A stretch of 64,000 nucleotides of DNA. Origin: Acidobacteriota bacterium (lineage in GTDB: Bacteria; Acidobacteriota; Terriglobia; Terriglobales; SCQP01). Every line of letters starts with the position of its first letter. The first letter of the stretch is position 1. The stretch spans positions 62,001-126,000 of the forward strand of contig SCQP01000016.1 of NCBI GenBank assembly GCA_004299485.1, written 5' to 3'. The position numbers were made by a program, and so were the translations under genes. This document shows, in pieces, positions 26,266 to 35,630 of the stretch. Under the pieces are notes generated by a model, which ran no database searches, was not told the origin of the DNA, and saw nothing but the letters and a program-made list of their open reading frames with translations.

Positions 26266-27828
26266 ATGACCCGCGATCAGGCCACCCATCCCATCATCAA
26301 CCCCTGGATCATCGCTATCACGGTGATGCTCAGCACCTTTCTGGAGGTGCTGGACACCTCGGTGGTGAACGTCAGCCTGCCCTACATCGCCGGCGGCCTG
26401 TCGGCCACGGTGGACGAAGCGACCTGGGTGCTGACCAGCTATCTGGTGGCTAACGCCATCGTCCTGCCCATCACCGGCTGGCTGGCCAACCAGTTCGGCC
26501 GCAAGCGGTTGCTCATCACCGCCGTCGCCGGTTTCACCGTCGCCAGCCTGTTGTGCGGTTTGGCGCCCTCGCTGCCGCTGCTGGTGCTGTTCCGCTGCCT
26601 GCAGGGCGCCTTCGGCGGCGCGCTACAGCCGATTTCGCAGGCCGTGCTGCTGGAGTCGTTCCCGCCCCAGGACCGCGGCAAGGCGATGGCCTTCTGGGGT
26701 CTGGGCATCGTCGTGGCGCCCATTCTCGGTCCCACGCTGGGCGGCTATTTGACCGACATGTACTCCTGGCGCTGGGTCTTTTACATCAATCTGCCCATCG
26801 GCATCGCCAGCATCATCATGACCCGGATGTTCCTGTTCGACCCCTCCTACATCAAGCCGAGCCGCAGCCGCGTGGATGGCTGGGGACTGGGCATGATGGC
26901 GGTGGGCATCGCCTGCCTGCAGATCATGCTCGACAAGGGACAGGAGGCCGACTGGTTCGGCTCGCATTTCATCGTCGCACTGGCCATCATCGCCTTCGTC
27001 ATGCTGGCCGGCTTCGTCGTCTGGGAACTGACCGTCAAAGACCCCATCGTACATCTACGGGTCTTCAAGGACCGCACCTACGCCACCGGCGTGTTCCTGA
27101 TGACGACGCTGGGTTTCGTGCTCTACGGCAGCCTGGTGCTGCTGCCGCTGTTCATGCAGGTGCTGCTCGGCTATAGCGCCATCACGGCCGGCCTATGGAC
27201 CGCCCCGCGCGGCATCGGCGCGCTGGTCTTCATGCCCATTGTCGGCATCCTGATGTCGAGGCGCTGGGATCCGCGGCTGCTGCTGACCTTCGGGCTGCTG
27301 GCGGCGGCGCTGGGGACCTACCAGTTCTCCTTCTACAACCTGGCCACCGGCCCCTGGTCGTTTTTCTTTCCGCAGATCATTCAGGGCGGCGGCATGGCCT
27401 TCATCTTCGTGCCGCTCACCACCGTCACCATGGACGCCATTCCCCTCAAGGACATGGGCAACGCCACCAGCCTGTTCAATCTCACGCGCAATCTGGGGGC
27501 CAGCGCCGGCATCAGCGTGGCGACCATGCTCGTCGCCCGCCGCTCGCAATTTCACCAGAGCCGCCTGACGGCGCAGATCACCAGCGCCAGCCCGACGTTG
27601 CACGCCATGCTGCAGAACTTCACCCACATGCTGGTCATCCGCGGCATGGATGCCGCCACCGCCTCCCACCAGGCGCTGGGCGCCGTCTACGGCATGGTCG
27701 TCAAGCAGGCCGTGATGCTCAGCTACATCGAGGTCTTTTATCTGCTTGCCATCATCTTCGTGCTGATGGTGCCGCTGGTCATGCTGATGAAGCGCCCGTC
27801 GCACGGCCGATCGGTGTCCATGCACTGA
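26266..27828 (+). CDS. emrB: EmrB-type multidrug MFS exporter (DHA2, 14 TM)
   Basis: 520 aa with 14 predicted helices. DHA2/EmrB hallmarks are LEVLDTSVVNVSLPYIAGGL, GWLANQFGRKRLL and GIVVAPILGPTLGGYLTD. It exports hydrophobic drugs by proton antiport through EmrA and the TolC-like protein. Ribosome binding is unclear because the heptamer array runs up to the ATG. A decayed second copy follows immediately. Confidence 0.93.
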   Translation: MTRDQATHPIINPWIIAITVMLSTFLEVLDTSVVNVSLPYIAGGLSATVDEATWVLTSYLVANAIVLPITGWLANQFGRKRLLITAVAGFTVASLLCGLAPSLPLLVLFRCLQGAFGGALQPISQAVLLESFPPQDRGKAMAFWGLGIVVAPILGPTLGGYLTDMYSWRWVFYINLPIGIASIIMTRMFLFDPSYIKPSRSRVDGWGLGMMAVGIACLQIMLDKGQEADWFGSHFIVALAIIAFVMLAGFVVWELTVKDPIVHLRVFKDRTYATGVFLMTTLGFVLYGSLVLLPLFMQVLLGYSAITAGLWTAPRGIGALVFMPIVGILMSRRWDPRLLLTFGLLAAALGTYQFSFYNLATGPWSFFFPQIIQGGGMAFIFVPLTTVTMDAIPLKDMGNATSLFNLTRNLGASAGISVATMLVARRSQFHQSRLTAQITSASPTLHAMLQNFTHMLVIRGMDAATASHQALGAVYGMVVKQAVMLSYIEVFYLLAIIFVLMVPLVMLMKRPSHGRSVSMH

Positions 27829-27843
27829 GGTACGGCATCCACT

Positions 27844-28514
27844 ATGGACCAGCGCCCCGCCATTAATCCCTGGTTGGTCGCCATCGCCATCGTGCTGCCC
27901 ATCACCGGCTGGCTGTCGAACCATATCGGCCGTAAGCGCCTGCTGCTCACCGTCGTCACCGGCTTTACCGTCTCCAGCGTCCTCTGCGGCCTCGCGCCCA
28001 ACCGCCCTTCCTGATTACCTGCCGCATTCTGCAGGGCACCACCGGCGGCGGCCTGCAGCCCCTCTCCCAGGCCGTGCTGCTGGAGGAATTTCCCCTGGAG
28101 CAACGCGGCAACACCATGGCCGCCCGGGGCATGGGCATCGTCGTCGCGCCGGCTATCTCCTCAGCCGCGCCTTCGATTCCCGTGGCGGCAGCTTGGAGGA
28201 GCCCTGAGCGCCAGCGGGCGGACCCTGCCGGGAATCGAAGCCCGCACTCCAAGCGACCATCGGGAGCGACCCGGGCTGTGCAGGAGGCGCTCGCACACAT
28301 GCAGGGGCTGCTCATCGGCCACGGCGTCAACCCTGCCGACGCGCAGCACATCGCCACCGGCCTGCTTTACGGAACCGTCCAGCAGCAGGCCGCCTACGCC
28401 AGCTACATCGACGTCCGTGCCTTCGGCATCATCTTCTTTGCCGGTATCCCCCTCCTCTGGCTCATGCGCAAACCCCGCACCGGTGCCAAGCCCGGCGCTG
28501 GCGCCGCCCACTGA
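27844..28514 (+). pseudogene. Decayed second emrB copy
   Basis: An opening ATG reads MDQRPAINPWLVAIAIV and then jumps to the helix-2 motif VLPITGWLSNHIGRKRLLL, so the first helix is deleted. A frameshift creates a stop at 28012-28014. In the next frame the match resumes (CRILQGTTGGGLQPLSQAVLLEEFP, GIVVAP), breaks into a dispersed repeat element at about 28181-28270, and resumes as an EmrB C-terminus (YGTVQQQAAYASYIDVRAFGIIFFAGIPLL). Most of the central region is lost. It probably arose by tandem duplication of emrB or from a diverged paralogue. Confidence 0.85.
28171..28270. repeat. Dispersed element copy E1, inside the emrB pseudogene
   Basis: From about 28184 to 28270 this matches the sequence at about 42932-43015 with only a few substitutions, and part of hemG (52357-52473) more distantly. 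Read in the hemG frame it is open and gives RQLGGALSASGRTLPG followed by SDHRE. A 12-bp perfect inverted repeat (CTTCGATTCCCG at 28171-28182 with CGGGAATCGAAG at 28229-28240) spans its left part. It interrupts the EmrB-like reading frame. Confidence 0.75.
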
Positions 28515-28526
28515 CGCCCTGCGCCC

Positions 28527-28559
28527 AATGGTAAAATCACTACCATGACGACTACCATT
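28527..28559 (+). promoter_or_regulatory. Operator/promoter of the vapBC pair
   Basis: ATGGTA (28528-28533) pairs with TACCAT (28541-28546), and a second TACCATT follows at 28553-28559. TAAAAT at 28532-28537 is a -10 candidate 7 nt before the antitoxin ATG. The inverted repeat overlapping promoter and start codon fits autoregulation by the antitoxin. Confidence 0.55.
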
Positions 28560-28856
28560 GATGCTGCCGGAAGAATCGTCATCCCCAAGGCTATCCGCGA
28601 GGAGGCAGAGTTTGGACCGGGCACCGAGATTGAAGTGGAAGTCGACGACGGCCGCGTCGTACTCTCCCCGCGCGTCGCCCACTGGCATACCGAGGTCCGT
28701 GATGGAGTGACCGTTATGGTCCCGGACCGCCCGGTCCCTCCGCTCACCGCGGACATCGTAAACCGCACGCTCGCGCGCATCCGTAACGAACGCGGGCGCA
28801 TGCCGCGGAGGCGCCCGACGGGCCCTCGAACAGGCCGGCCGCGCTCCCCCGCATGA
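28545..28856 (+). CDS. vapB: AbrB/SpoVT-type antitoxin (VapB)
   Basis: 103 aa. The N-terminal 45 residues form a swapped-hairpin AbrB domain (TTTIDAAGRIVIPKAIREEAEFGPGTEIEVEVDDGRV). The C-terminal part is Arg/Pro-rich and likely wraps the toxin. The stop overlaps the PIN toxin start as ATGA, the usual antitoxin-first coupled arrangement. The mRNA is probably leaderless. Confidence 0.88.
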   Translation: MTTTIDAAGRIVIPKAIREEAEFGPGTEIEVEVDDGRVVLSPRVAHWHTEVRDGVTVMVPDRPVPPLTADIVNRTLARIRNERGRMPRRRPTGPRTGRPRSPA

Positions 28857-29290
28857 GCCGCTTCCTGCCGGACACCAACGTCATGATCGCGATGATCCGG
28901 CCGTGGCAGGATCTGCATGCGGCTGCGAACGCGGAATGGCAGCGCCGCATCGGAGCGGACGAGCAGCCTGTCATGGCTGTCCACTGCTGGTCGGAGGCGT
29001 ATTCGGTTCTGACGCGCCTGCCGCCCGCGCACCGCAGCCCGCCCACAGAAACCTGGGACGCACTCGAGCTGGTCTGGAAACGGTTTCCAACTGTCGCTCT
29101 GGATGCCGGCGAATGGCTGGCGACGCTTGCCTCCTGCGCCCGTGACGGCATCGGCGGCGGGCGCATTTACGATGAGCTGATTGCCGCTTGCGCGCGCAAG
29201 GCCAAGGCCGACACCTTGCTGACCTTCAACCCGCGCCACTTCGAACGCCACGCCGATTGGTTCGCAATCTGCGTGCCGGGCCGCGCCTAA
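28853..29290 (+). CDS. vapC: PIN-domain ribonuclease toxin (VapC)
   Basis: 145 aa. The PIN acidic residues are visible: D7 in LPDTNVMIAMI, E in WSEAYSVLTRL, D in IYDELIAACARKAKA, and a last polar position in LLTFNPRHF. VapC toxins cleave specific RNAs, often tRNA or rRNA loops, and are blocked by VapB. The 3' end overlaps the convergent mqnD stop by 4 nt. Confidence 0.88.
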   Translation: MSRFLPDTNVMIAMIRPWQDLHAAANAEWQRRIGADEQPVMAVHCWSEAYSVLTRLPPAHRSPPTETWDALELVWKRFPTVALDAGEWLATLASCARDGIGGGRIYDELIAACARKAKADTLLTFNPRHFERHADWFAICVPGRA

Positions 29291-30129
29291 TCCAGAAAAT
29301 CGAGCTTGGGTTCGTGCGGAATCATGCCCGCGGCGTGCCCGCGCCGCAGCAGCTCCGCGATGGCGCGCTTGTCGTCCTCGCCGTAGCGCAGCGTCCGCTC
29401 GTTCACGTACATGCCCACAAACTGATCCGCCAGATGGTCGTCCATATCGCGCGCGAACTGGTGCGCGTAGGCCAGCGCCTCGTCCCGGTGCTCGAGGCCG
29501 TATTGAATTGAAGCCTTCAACACCGTCGAGAGCTCCGCGGCGAACTCCTTCGGCAGTGCCCGCCGCACCACGTTGCCTCCCAGCGGCAGCGGCAATTGGG
29601 TGCTGTCCAGCCACCAGCGCCCCAGATCGAGCACCTTGTGCAGCCCCGAGGCCGAGTAGGTGAGCTGGCCCTCGTGAATCAGCAGTCCTGCCTCAACCCG
29701 CCCCTCCACAATCGCCGGAATGATCTGATCAAACGGAATCACCGTCGTCTTCACTTCCGGATGCCACAACCGCAGCACCAGCGCCGAAGTCGTACGCTCG
29801 CCCGCGATCGCGATGGTCTTGCCGCGCACTTCTTCCGGCGTGATCGGCCGCGCCGCCACAATCATCGGCCCATAGCCGTACCCCACGCTGCCGCCGTGGT
29901 TCAGCAGCCGGTAGTTGTCCTGCAAATAGGGATAGGCGTGAAAGCTGACCGCGGTCACGTCAAACTCCTGCGCCAGCGCGCGCCGGTTCAGGTCCTCGAT
30001 ATCGCTCAGCACGTGCTTGAACTTCACTCCCGGCAACCCCACTTTGTGGGTCGCCAGCGCGTAGAACATGAAGGCATCGTCGGAGTCGGGGCTGTGGGCG
30101 ACAGAAATTTCTTGCGGGGTCTTCTTCAT
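29287..30129 (-). CDS. mqnD: 1,4-dihydroxy-6-naphthoate synthase, futalosine menaquinone pathway
   Basis: 280 aa. The family signature HSPDSDDAFMFYALATHKV is at the N-terminus, followed by the periplasmic-binding-protein-like fold typical of MqnA/MqnD (GPMIVAARPITPEEVRGKTIAIAGERTTS, LLIHEGQLTY). MqnD converts cyclic dehypoxanthinyl futalosine to 1,4-dihydroxy-6-naphthoate. No other mqn genes are in the window. The presence of this pathway fits an acidobacterial host. Confidence 0.9.
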   Translation of the reverse strand: MKKTPQEISVAHSPDSDDAFMFYALATHKVGLPGVKFKHVLSDIEDLNRRALAQEFDVTAVSFHAYPYLQDNYRLLNHGGSVGYGYGPMIVAARPITPEEVRGKTIAIAGERTTSALVLRLWHPEVKTTVIPFDQIIPAIVEGRVEAGLLIHEGQLTYSASGLHKVLDLGRWWLDSTQLPLPLGGNVVRRALPKEFAAELSTVLKASIQYGLEHRDEALAYAHQFARDMDDHLADQFVGMYVNERTLRYGEDDKRAIAELLRRGHAAGMIPHEPKLDFLD

Positions 30130-30162
30130 ACGAATGGGCGCGGCGATACGCCAGGCGCAAGC

Positions 30163-30201
30163 GCTTCCAATCCGGGGATGGAAGCACGAACTCTGATTTT
30201 A
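30163..30201 (-). promoter_or_regulatory. mqnD promoter and 5' leader hairpin
   Basis: On the minus strand TAAAAT (30196-30201) is a -10 candidate. Just downstream, GCTTCCA pairs with TGGAAGC (30179-30185 with 30163-30169, 9-nt loop), so the mRNA would begin close to a 7-bp hairpin, leaving about 35 nt before the ATG. The hairpin may protect the 5' end. There is no riboswitch-like complexity. Confidence 0.4.
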
Positions 30202-30214
30202 CCACGGGGCCGCT

Positions 30215-31879
30215 CTAGGTCTTCGTCAGCTCCGTGATCAGTGTTTCCCGCCGTGCCAGCGCGATGTGGTCCGTCTGCTCCAGCACCTGCCGATAGGCCA
30301 TCGCCGCCAGCACCGTCAAAATCACCAGTGCCAGCAGTCCCACTTCCGGCTGACGCAGTCCTTTCGCCACCACCACCGCCAGCACCACCAGCGCGATCGC
30401 CACCGCTTCAATCGCCATCGCCATCATGCTGCTCACACCCCGTGCCGCGTGCCGCCCCATGCGTCCGATATCCATCTTCTTGGGCAGATACAGCGATACC
30501 AGATTCCCGGCGGTGAAGCTGCAGATCGCGAGGAACACGTAGCCCAGCACCGCCGCCGTCAGCATGAACGCCGTCGGCCGATAGTGCAGCAACCGCGCCA
30601 CGATGTACAGCAGCACCCCCTCAATCGCCAGCAGTACCGCGTACACCAGGTTTTTTCCTGCCAGGATCTCGCCGAACCGCACCGGTGCCATAAAGTAGAG
30701 CTGCACCCCGCCGGCATCGGCGCCGCAGACGTTATACACCAGATTCATTAGCGTCATCACCGCATAGGCGAGACCGAAGGGAAAGGCGTACGTGCTCCAG
30801 AACTGATCGCTACGGGCGCCGCTGGAGCCTCCGAGCATAAAGAGCACCATCAGTGCCAGCGGCATGGCCAGTGCAAAAAATACGTAGGGACTGCGCCGCA
30901 TGTAGTCGTACTCTTTGCTCGCCACCGCCATCGCCGGCGTGTCGCCGCACGGCCAGCGCACCCGCACCCGCTCCGGCAGCGCCGGCGCCATCGGACGGCG
31001 TGGCGCGGGCGCATTCGGCACGGCCTCGCTGATCACCTCGCCCGCATACTCCGCGTGCAGCCGCAGGTTCAGCAGCTTCAGCACAATCGCCGCGCACACC
31101 GCCAGCAGCACCAGCGCCCCGATGCTCAGCAGCACGTGCCCCGCCGTGCCCGCTGCCAAAACCTTGGCGGGCAGGCCGGGTGGCAGCCACGACGCCAATG
31201 GTACGAACAGCGGCAGGTGCGCCGCCGCCGCGGCATTCGTGCGCAACCGGTGCGTGATCGGCCCGAGAAAATCGATCCCGATGATGACGATGAAAAACAC
31301 CACCGCCAGCATCTCGCGCGTGCGCCGCTTCGCCAGCCATCGCTCCAGCCAGGCGGCAATCATCTGTGTCAGCAGCAGATTGAAGGCGACATACAGCAGC
31401 CCGGCCAGAATCGCCGGCGCCGCCAGCCGAGGCCGCGCGATAGTGACGCCGATCATCAGCCCCAGCGTGCACAACGCGCCCACCAGATTGGCCACATCGA
31501 AGGAGCCATACAGCACGCGCACAAAGCTGTAGGCCCGGAAATTCAGCGGATAGCGGGTCAGGTGGCTCAGGTCGGGATGGTCGGCGAACGCCGTCGCTGC
31601 CAGCGGAAAAATCTGCCAGAACAGAAACAGCGGCCACAGCAGCATCCCCAGCCAGATGGCCTCGCCATTGTGAACGAAGTGCCAGCCGCCAATAGCGAAC
31701 CCGATCGCCCCGCCCACCCCCAGAATCGTGAACCAGATGCCCGCCCACGCGTGCGAAATCGCCTCCAGCGCCCCGCGCGTGGTCCGCATCCCGTTCATCA
31801 TGAGCTGCCAGCGCACCCCCAGAATGGCGCGGAGTTGATCTTGCAGCCGCAGCGGCGCCGCTGCGGTCAGCTCAGCCAC
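30215..31879 (-). CDS. ABC exporter permease
   Basis: 554 aa from the GTG at 31879, chosen because GGAG lies 5-6 nt upstream and the product then starts VAELTAAAPLRLQDQLRAIL. It overlaps the ATPase stop by 13 nt. The longer open frame upstream is Arg/Gly-rich shadow sequence. About 12-14 hydrophobic helices appear in two halves, resembling large putative ABC exporter permeases with no soluble domain. It pairs with the adjacent ATPase. The substrate is unknown. Confidence 0.75.
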   Translation of the reverse strand: MAELTAAAPLRLQDQLRAILGVRWQLMMNGMRTTRGALEAISHAWAGIWFTILGVGGAIGFAIGGWHFVHNGEAIWLGMLLWPLFLFWQIFPLAATAFADHPDLSHLTRYPLNFRAYSFVRVLYGSFDVANLVGALCTLGLMIGVTIARPRLAAPAILAGLLYVAFNLLLTQMIAAWLERWLAKRRTREMLAVVFFIVIIGIDFLGPITHRLRTNAAAAAHLPLFVPLASWLPPGLPAKVLAAGTAGHVLLSIGALVLLAVCAAIVLKLLNLRLHAEYAGEVISEAVPNAPAPRRPMAPALPERVRVRWPCGDTPAMAVASKEYDYMRRSPYVFFALAMPLALMVLFMLGGSSGARSDQFWSTYAFPFGLAYAVMTLMNLVYNVCGADAGGVQLYFMAPVRFGEILAGKNLVYAVLLAIEGVLLYIVARLLHYRPTAFMLTAAVLGYVFLAICSFTAGNLVSLYLPKKMDIGRMGRHAARGVSSMMAMAIEAVAIALVVLAVVVAKGLRQPEVGLLALVILTVLAAMAYRQVLEQTDHIALARRETLITELTKT

Positions 31880-32688
31880 GACAACTCCTGCGTCACTCCT
31901 TGCCCCGAACCCACAATCCGCAGAAAAATCTGCTCCAGCGTCAGCCGCTCCGCTGCCGCTCCTGCGGCTTCGCCGCCTTCGCCGGCCGCCACCGCTTCCG
32001 CCGCTACGCCTTGCCGCAATTGCTCGAGCGATCCCTGCGCCACGAGCTTGCCGTGATGAATGATGGCCACGTGACTGCACAGGCGCTCGACAATTTCCAG
32101 CACATGGCTGGTCAAAAATATCGTCGCCCCGCGCGCAATCATGTTTTGCAGCATGGTCTTGAGCGTCATCGCTGCCACCGCGTCCACGCCCTCGAACGGC
32201 TCATCCAGAAACAGCACCTTCGGCCCGTGAATCACCGCCGCCGCCAGCGCCAGCTTCTTCTGCATGCCGTGCGAGTAATCGGCAATCAGTTTGCGTCCCG
32301 CGTCGGTAAGCTGCATGAACTCCAGCAGTTCGCCCGACCGCCGCGCCGCCGTCACCCGGTCGAGCCCGTACATGCGGCCGACGAAGTTTAGATATTCCGC
32401 CCCCGTCAGCCGGCTGAACAGCGCCATCCCTTCCGGCACCACTCCAATCTGCCTTTTGACCTCAACCGGATGGCTAAACAGATCCAGCCCCAGAATGCTC
32501 ACCCCGCCGCTGCTCGGCGCCAGCAGTCCCGTCAGCATCTTGATCGTGGTCGATTTGCCCGCGCCATTCGGCCCCAGAAACCCAAAAAACTGCCCCGGTG
32601 CGACTGCCAGCGTCACATTGTCCACCGCCGTAAAGGTCCCAAACGTCCGCGTCAGGGCATTCGTTGCGACCGCAACCGCCTCATCCAT
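31867..32688 (-). CDS. ABC transporter ATPase, ABC-2 exporter type
   Basis: 273 aa from the ATG at 32688. Walker A is GPNGAGKST, the Q-loop region is IGVVPEGMALF, the signature is degenerate (YSHGMQKKLALAAA), Walker B is VLFLDEPFEGVDA, and the H-loop is FLTSHVLE. It energises the permease encoded downstream. TACATT lies 6 nt before the ATG, suggesting a leaderless mRNA. It is divergent from padR across 49 nt. Confidence 0.9.
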   Translation of the reverse strand: MDEAVAVATNALTRTFGTFTAVDNVTLAVAPGQFFGFLGPNGAGKSTTIKMLTGLLAPSSGGVSILGLDLFSHPVEVKRQIGVVPEGMALFSRLTGAEYLNFVGRMYGLDRVTAARRSGELLEFMQLTDAGRKLIADYSHGMQKKLALAAAVIHGPKVLFLDEPFEGVDAVAAMTLKTMLQNMIARGATIFLTSHVLEIVERLCSHVAIIHHGKLVAQGSLEQLRQGVAAEAVAAGEGGEAAGAAAERLTLEQIFLRIVGSGQGVTQELSWLS

Positions 32689-32737
32689 CCCCAAAATGTA
32701 GCACGCCGTTGCTCAGCGCCTGATACCATAGCTGGCT
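32689..32737. promoter_or_regulatory. Divergent ABC-ATPase/padR promoter region
   Basis: Leftward: TACATT (minus strand of 32695-32700), 6 nt before the ATPase ATG. Rightward: TACCAT (32724-32729), 8 nt before the padR ATG; the inverted halves CCATAGC and GCTATGG also lie here. Neither gene has room for a Shine-Dalgarno at normal spacing. PadR may bind this gap and influence both directions. Confidence 0.45.
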
Positions 32738-33067
32738 ATGGGGAATGAAACGCTACAGGGGGCCCTCGAACTGCTCGTTCTCAAAACCCTCGAGCGTGCG
32801 CCCAAAGACGGCATGCATGGCTTCGGCATCGCCGAGCATATCCTGGCGGCCTCCAACGATCTGCTGCGCGTCGAAGAAGGCTCACTCTATCCGGCGCTGC
32901 ACCGCATGGAGCAGCAGGACTGGATCGCCTCCACCTGGGGCGTTACCGCGAACAAGCGCCGGGCACGCTACTACCGCCTCCGCCCCGCCGGCCGCCGCGA
33001 GCTCGAGCGCCAGCGCGCCGGCTGGCGCCAGACCGCGGGCGCCGTGACGTCGTTTCTGGAGGCCTAA
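32738..33067 (+). CDS. PadR-family transcriptional regulator
   Basis: 109 aa. A winged helix runs ALELLVLKTLERAPKDGMHGFGIAEHI, then EEGSLYPALHRMEQQDWI (the PadR signature), then RRARYYRLRPAGRREL. It is followed 3 nt later by an ADOP permease gene, a pairing repeated many times in acidobacterial genomes, so it most likely controls that permease. Confidence 0.9.
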   Translation: MGNETLQGALELLVLKTLERAPKDGMHGFGIAEHILAASNDLLRVEEGSLYPALHRMEQQDWIASTWGVTANKRRARYYRLRPAGRRELERQRAGWRQTAGAVTSFLEA

Positions 33068-33070
33068 GCC

Positions 33071-35605
33071 ATGCGCCGCTACTGGAACCTGTTCCGCCGC
33101 AACCGTCTCGTCCGCGACATCGCCGAGGAACTCGCCACCCACGCTGCCATGCTCGAAGAAGCCAACCGGTCCACGGGCGCGAATCGCCGCCTCGGCAACG
33201 ATCTCGCCCTGCGCGAGCGCACCCGCGCCGCCGATGTGCACGTCTGGCTCGACGAGCTGCTGCGCGATATCGGCTTCGCCCGCCGCTCCCTCTGGCGCGC
33301 CCGCGGCTTCGCCGCCGTCGCCGTGCTCACTCTCGCCCTCGGCATCGGCGCCACCACCGCCATGTTCAGCGTAGTCCGCACCGTGGTGCTCGATCCGCTG
33401 CCCTATCCTGGCGCCGCGCGCCTGGTGAGCGTGCGTATGTACGAATCCTGGCAGGGCAAGCGCCGCCTCATCGTAAATCTGCCCACACAAGTCCTGCAGG
33501 CGCTCAGCAGGAGCCGCGCCTTCACCAGCGTCGGTATCGTGGGCTACGACGACGACGCGGTCGTGGTCGACGGCACAGCGCGCGACGCTTACGTCTCGGC
33601 CGCTTCGCCGCGCCTGCTGGCAACCTTGCGCGTGCGGCCTGAAGTGGGGCACGGCTTCAGCGCAAGCGGGCAGGACGCTCTCGTCAGCGATCGCTTCTGG
33701 CACACACAGTTGGGCAGTTCGCGCGCAGTCATCGGCAGAACCATCCGCATTGGCCGCAGGCTCTACGCCATCGCCGGGGTGCTGCCACCCGGCAAGGCGT
33801 ACCCGCCGTACACGTCCGTCTGGATCGCGGGCACCCCCGGACCGGACGCGACCGGCCAGGTTATCGCGCGCCTACCGGACAGCGTGCCCTTGGCGCAAGC
33901 CCGATCACAAGCGCAGGCAGCCATCGCCGTCATCGCCCAGCGCCAGGCGCGCGCGCTTCATTCCTGGGGTGCAGACGGTCTGGCGCTCGTGCCGCCCATG
34001 GAGCAGCTCGCCCGGCCGCAGGCTCGCACCGCGCTTTGGATGCTCTTTGCCGCCGTCGTCTGCCTCTTGCTCATCGCCTGTGCCAACACTACGAACTTGT
34101 TGCTTGGCCGCGGCCTGGCGCGCCACCAGGAATTCGCGTTGCGGCGCGCCTTGGGCGCGGGCCGCCTGCGGCTGGCCTCGCTTCTTCTGGCCGAGGGCCT
34201 GTGGCTGGCGCTGGCGGGTGCAACAGCCGGGGCCGGGCTGGCGTGGCTGCTGCTCCGCCTGGCGCGACTGGGACCCGAAAACATTCCCCGTCTCGACGCC
34301 GTGCAGCTCGATCCAGCGACGTTAGGGTTTGCCGCCGCCGTGGGTCTCGCCGCCGGATTGATCTGCGCGCTGGCGCCGGCGCTGCGCTTCGCCCGCACGA
34401 GCGTCAGAGATTCACACACACAGCGCCTGCGCCAAGGGCTCGTGATCGCCGAAATCGCGCTCACACTTGTTCTGCTGACCGGCGGCACGCTTCTGGTCCG
34501 CAGCTTCAGCAATCTGCTCAACACCGACCCAGGTTTCACTCTGAGCCAGACGACCATCATCGGTCTCACCGCACCCAGCACGGCGGCGGAAAGCAAGCAT
34601 CTGGCCTGGCCGCGCCGCAGCCAGACCTTCCAGCGACTCCTGGCGCGAGTGCGCGCGCTCCCCGGTGTCACCGCGGCCACTTACACCGTGCACCTGCCCT
34701 TTACCCCCGAAAACAGCGCGTTTCTGCGCCTGCCCAGCACACCCGGCCAGAGCCACGCCGCCACGGGCATGATAGAGATCGGCCCACACTATTTTGCGGC
34801 GATGGGCATTCCCCTGCTCGCGGGCCGTTCGTTCTCGCCGGCAGAAGAGAGTCAATTCCCGGGCAAGTCGATGCCCGTGGTCGTGAACGCTGCTCTGGCG
34901 GCACAATTCTGGCCTGGCCAGCCACCTGCCTCCGTTCTCGGCCGAAGCCTTGCCCAAGGAGATGACTCCGACGTGATCATCGGCGTCGCCGGCAACACGC
35001 GCGACAACGACGATCTGGCCGCGGGCAGCCGGTCGCAGGTGTACTTCCCCTACTACGGCAATTTCGACGAGGTGGAGTTTCTCGTTCGCTCGCCGCTGCC
35101 GCCCGCCGCCATCGCACAGGCGCTCGAAGCGCTACTCCCAAGGGCGAGCGCCAATCTCGTTGCAAGCCAGCCCATCACCCTCAACGCGGCGCTCGCAGCC
35201 GCCTTGGCGCAGCCCAGGTTCCGCGCCCTGCTGCTGACGCTCTTCGCTCTCCTCGCCTGGCTGCTGGCGCTCGTCGGCCTCTATGGTGTGCTCGCCTTTC
35301 AGGTGCGCCAGCGCCGGCGCGAAATCGGGGTTCGCATGGCCCTCGGCGCCGACAGCCGCGCCGTCATCCGCATGGTGCTCGGCCAGAACCTGGCCGTGCT
35401 CGCCGCAGGGATCGCCGCCGGCTGGCTGCTGTGCTGGTTTCTGTCGCGCTACATCTCCAGCCTGCTGTTCGGCGTCAGCGCTTTCGACCCGCTGACCTGG
35501 CTGCTTGCCGGCGCGGCCCTGCTCGCCGCCGGTCTGCTCGCCAGCTTCCTTCCCGCACGCCGCGCCCTCCGCATCGACGCTGCCGAAACCCTCCGCTGCG
35601 AATAG
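33071..35605 (+). CDS. ADOP-type MacB/FtsX permease
   Basis: 844 aa. The N-terminus MRRYWNLFRRNRLVRDIAEELATHAAMLEEAN is typical of the acidobacterial duplicated orphan permease (ADOP) family. There are two MacB_PCD/FtsX halves: first helix near residue 80 (VAVLTLALGIGATTAMFSVV), central helices about 320-440, and final helices about 720-835 with RRREIGVRMALGADSRAVIRMVL. No ATPase gene is adjacent, as usual for these orphans. The substrate is unknown; homologous MacB-type proteins handle peptides, lipoproteins or macrolides. Confidence 0.9.
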   Translation: MRRYWNLFRRNRLVRDIAEELATHAAMLEEANRSTGANRRLGNDLALRERTRAADVHVWLDELLRDIGFARRSLWRARGFAAVAVLTLALGIGATTAMFSVVRTVVLDPLPYPGAARLVSVRMYESWQGKRRLIVNLPTQVLQALSRSRAFTSVGIVGYDDDAVVVDGTARDAYVSAASPRLLATLRVRPEVGHGFSASGQDALVSDRFWHTQLGSSRAVIGRTIRIGRRLYAIAGVLPPGKAYPPYTSVWIAGTPGPDATGQVIARLPDSVPLAQARSQAQAAIAVIAQRQARALHSWGADGLALVPPMEQLARPQARTALWMLFAAVVCLLLIACANTTNLLLGRGLARHQEFALRRALGAGRLRLASLLLAEGLWLALAGATAGAGLAWLLLRLARLGPENIPRLDAVQLDPATLGFAAAVGLAAGLICALAPALRFARTSVRDSHTQRLRQGLVIAEIALTLVLLTGGTLLVRSFSNLLNTDPGFTLSQTTIIGLTAPSTAAESKHLAWPRRSQTFQRLLARVRALPGVTAATYTVHLPFTPENSAFLRLPSTPGQSHAATGMIEIGPHYFAAMGIPLLAGRSFSPAEESQFPGKSMPVVVNAALAAQFWPGQPPASVLGRSLAQGDDSDVIIGVAGNTRDNDDLAAGSRSQVYFPYYGNFDEVEFLVRSPLPPAAIAQALEALLPRASANLVASQPITLNAALAAALAQPRFRALLLTLFALLAWLLALVGLYGVLAFQVRQRRREIGVRMALGADSRAVIRMVLGQNLAVLAAGIAAGWLLCWFLSRYISSLLFGVSAFDPLTWLLAGAALLAAGLLASFLPARRALRIDAAETLRCE

Positions 35606-35630
35606 TAAACTGTGGCCCGATACTCTGCCT

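Noticed and set aside
31880-32080. Longer permease start at 32080
   Set aside because: The extra residues are an Arg/Gly-rich shadow of the ATPase gene; the GTG at 31879 has a ribosome site.
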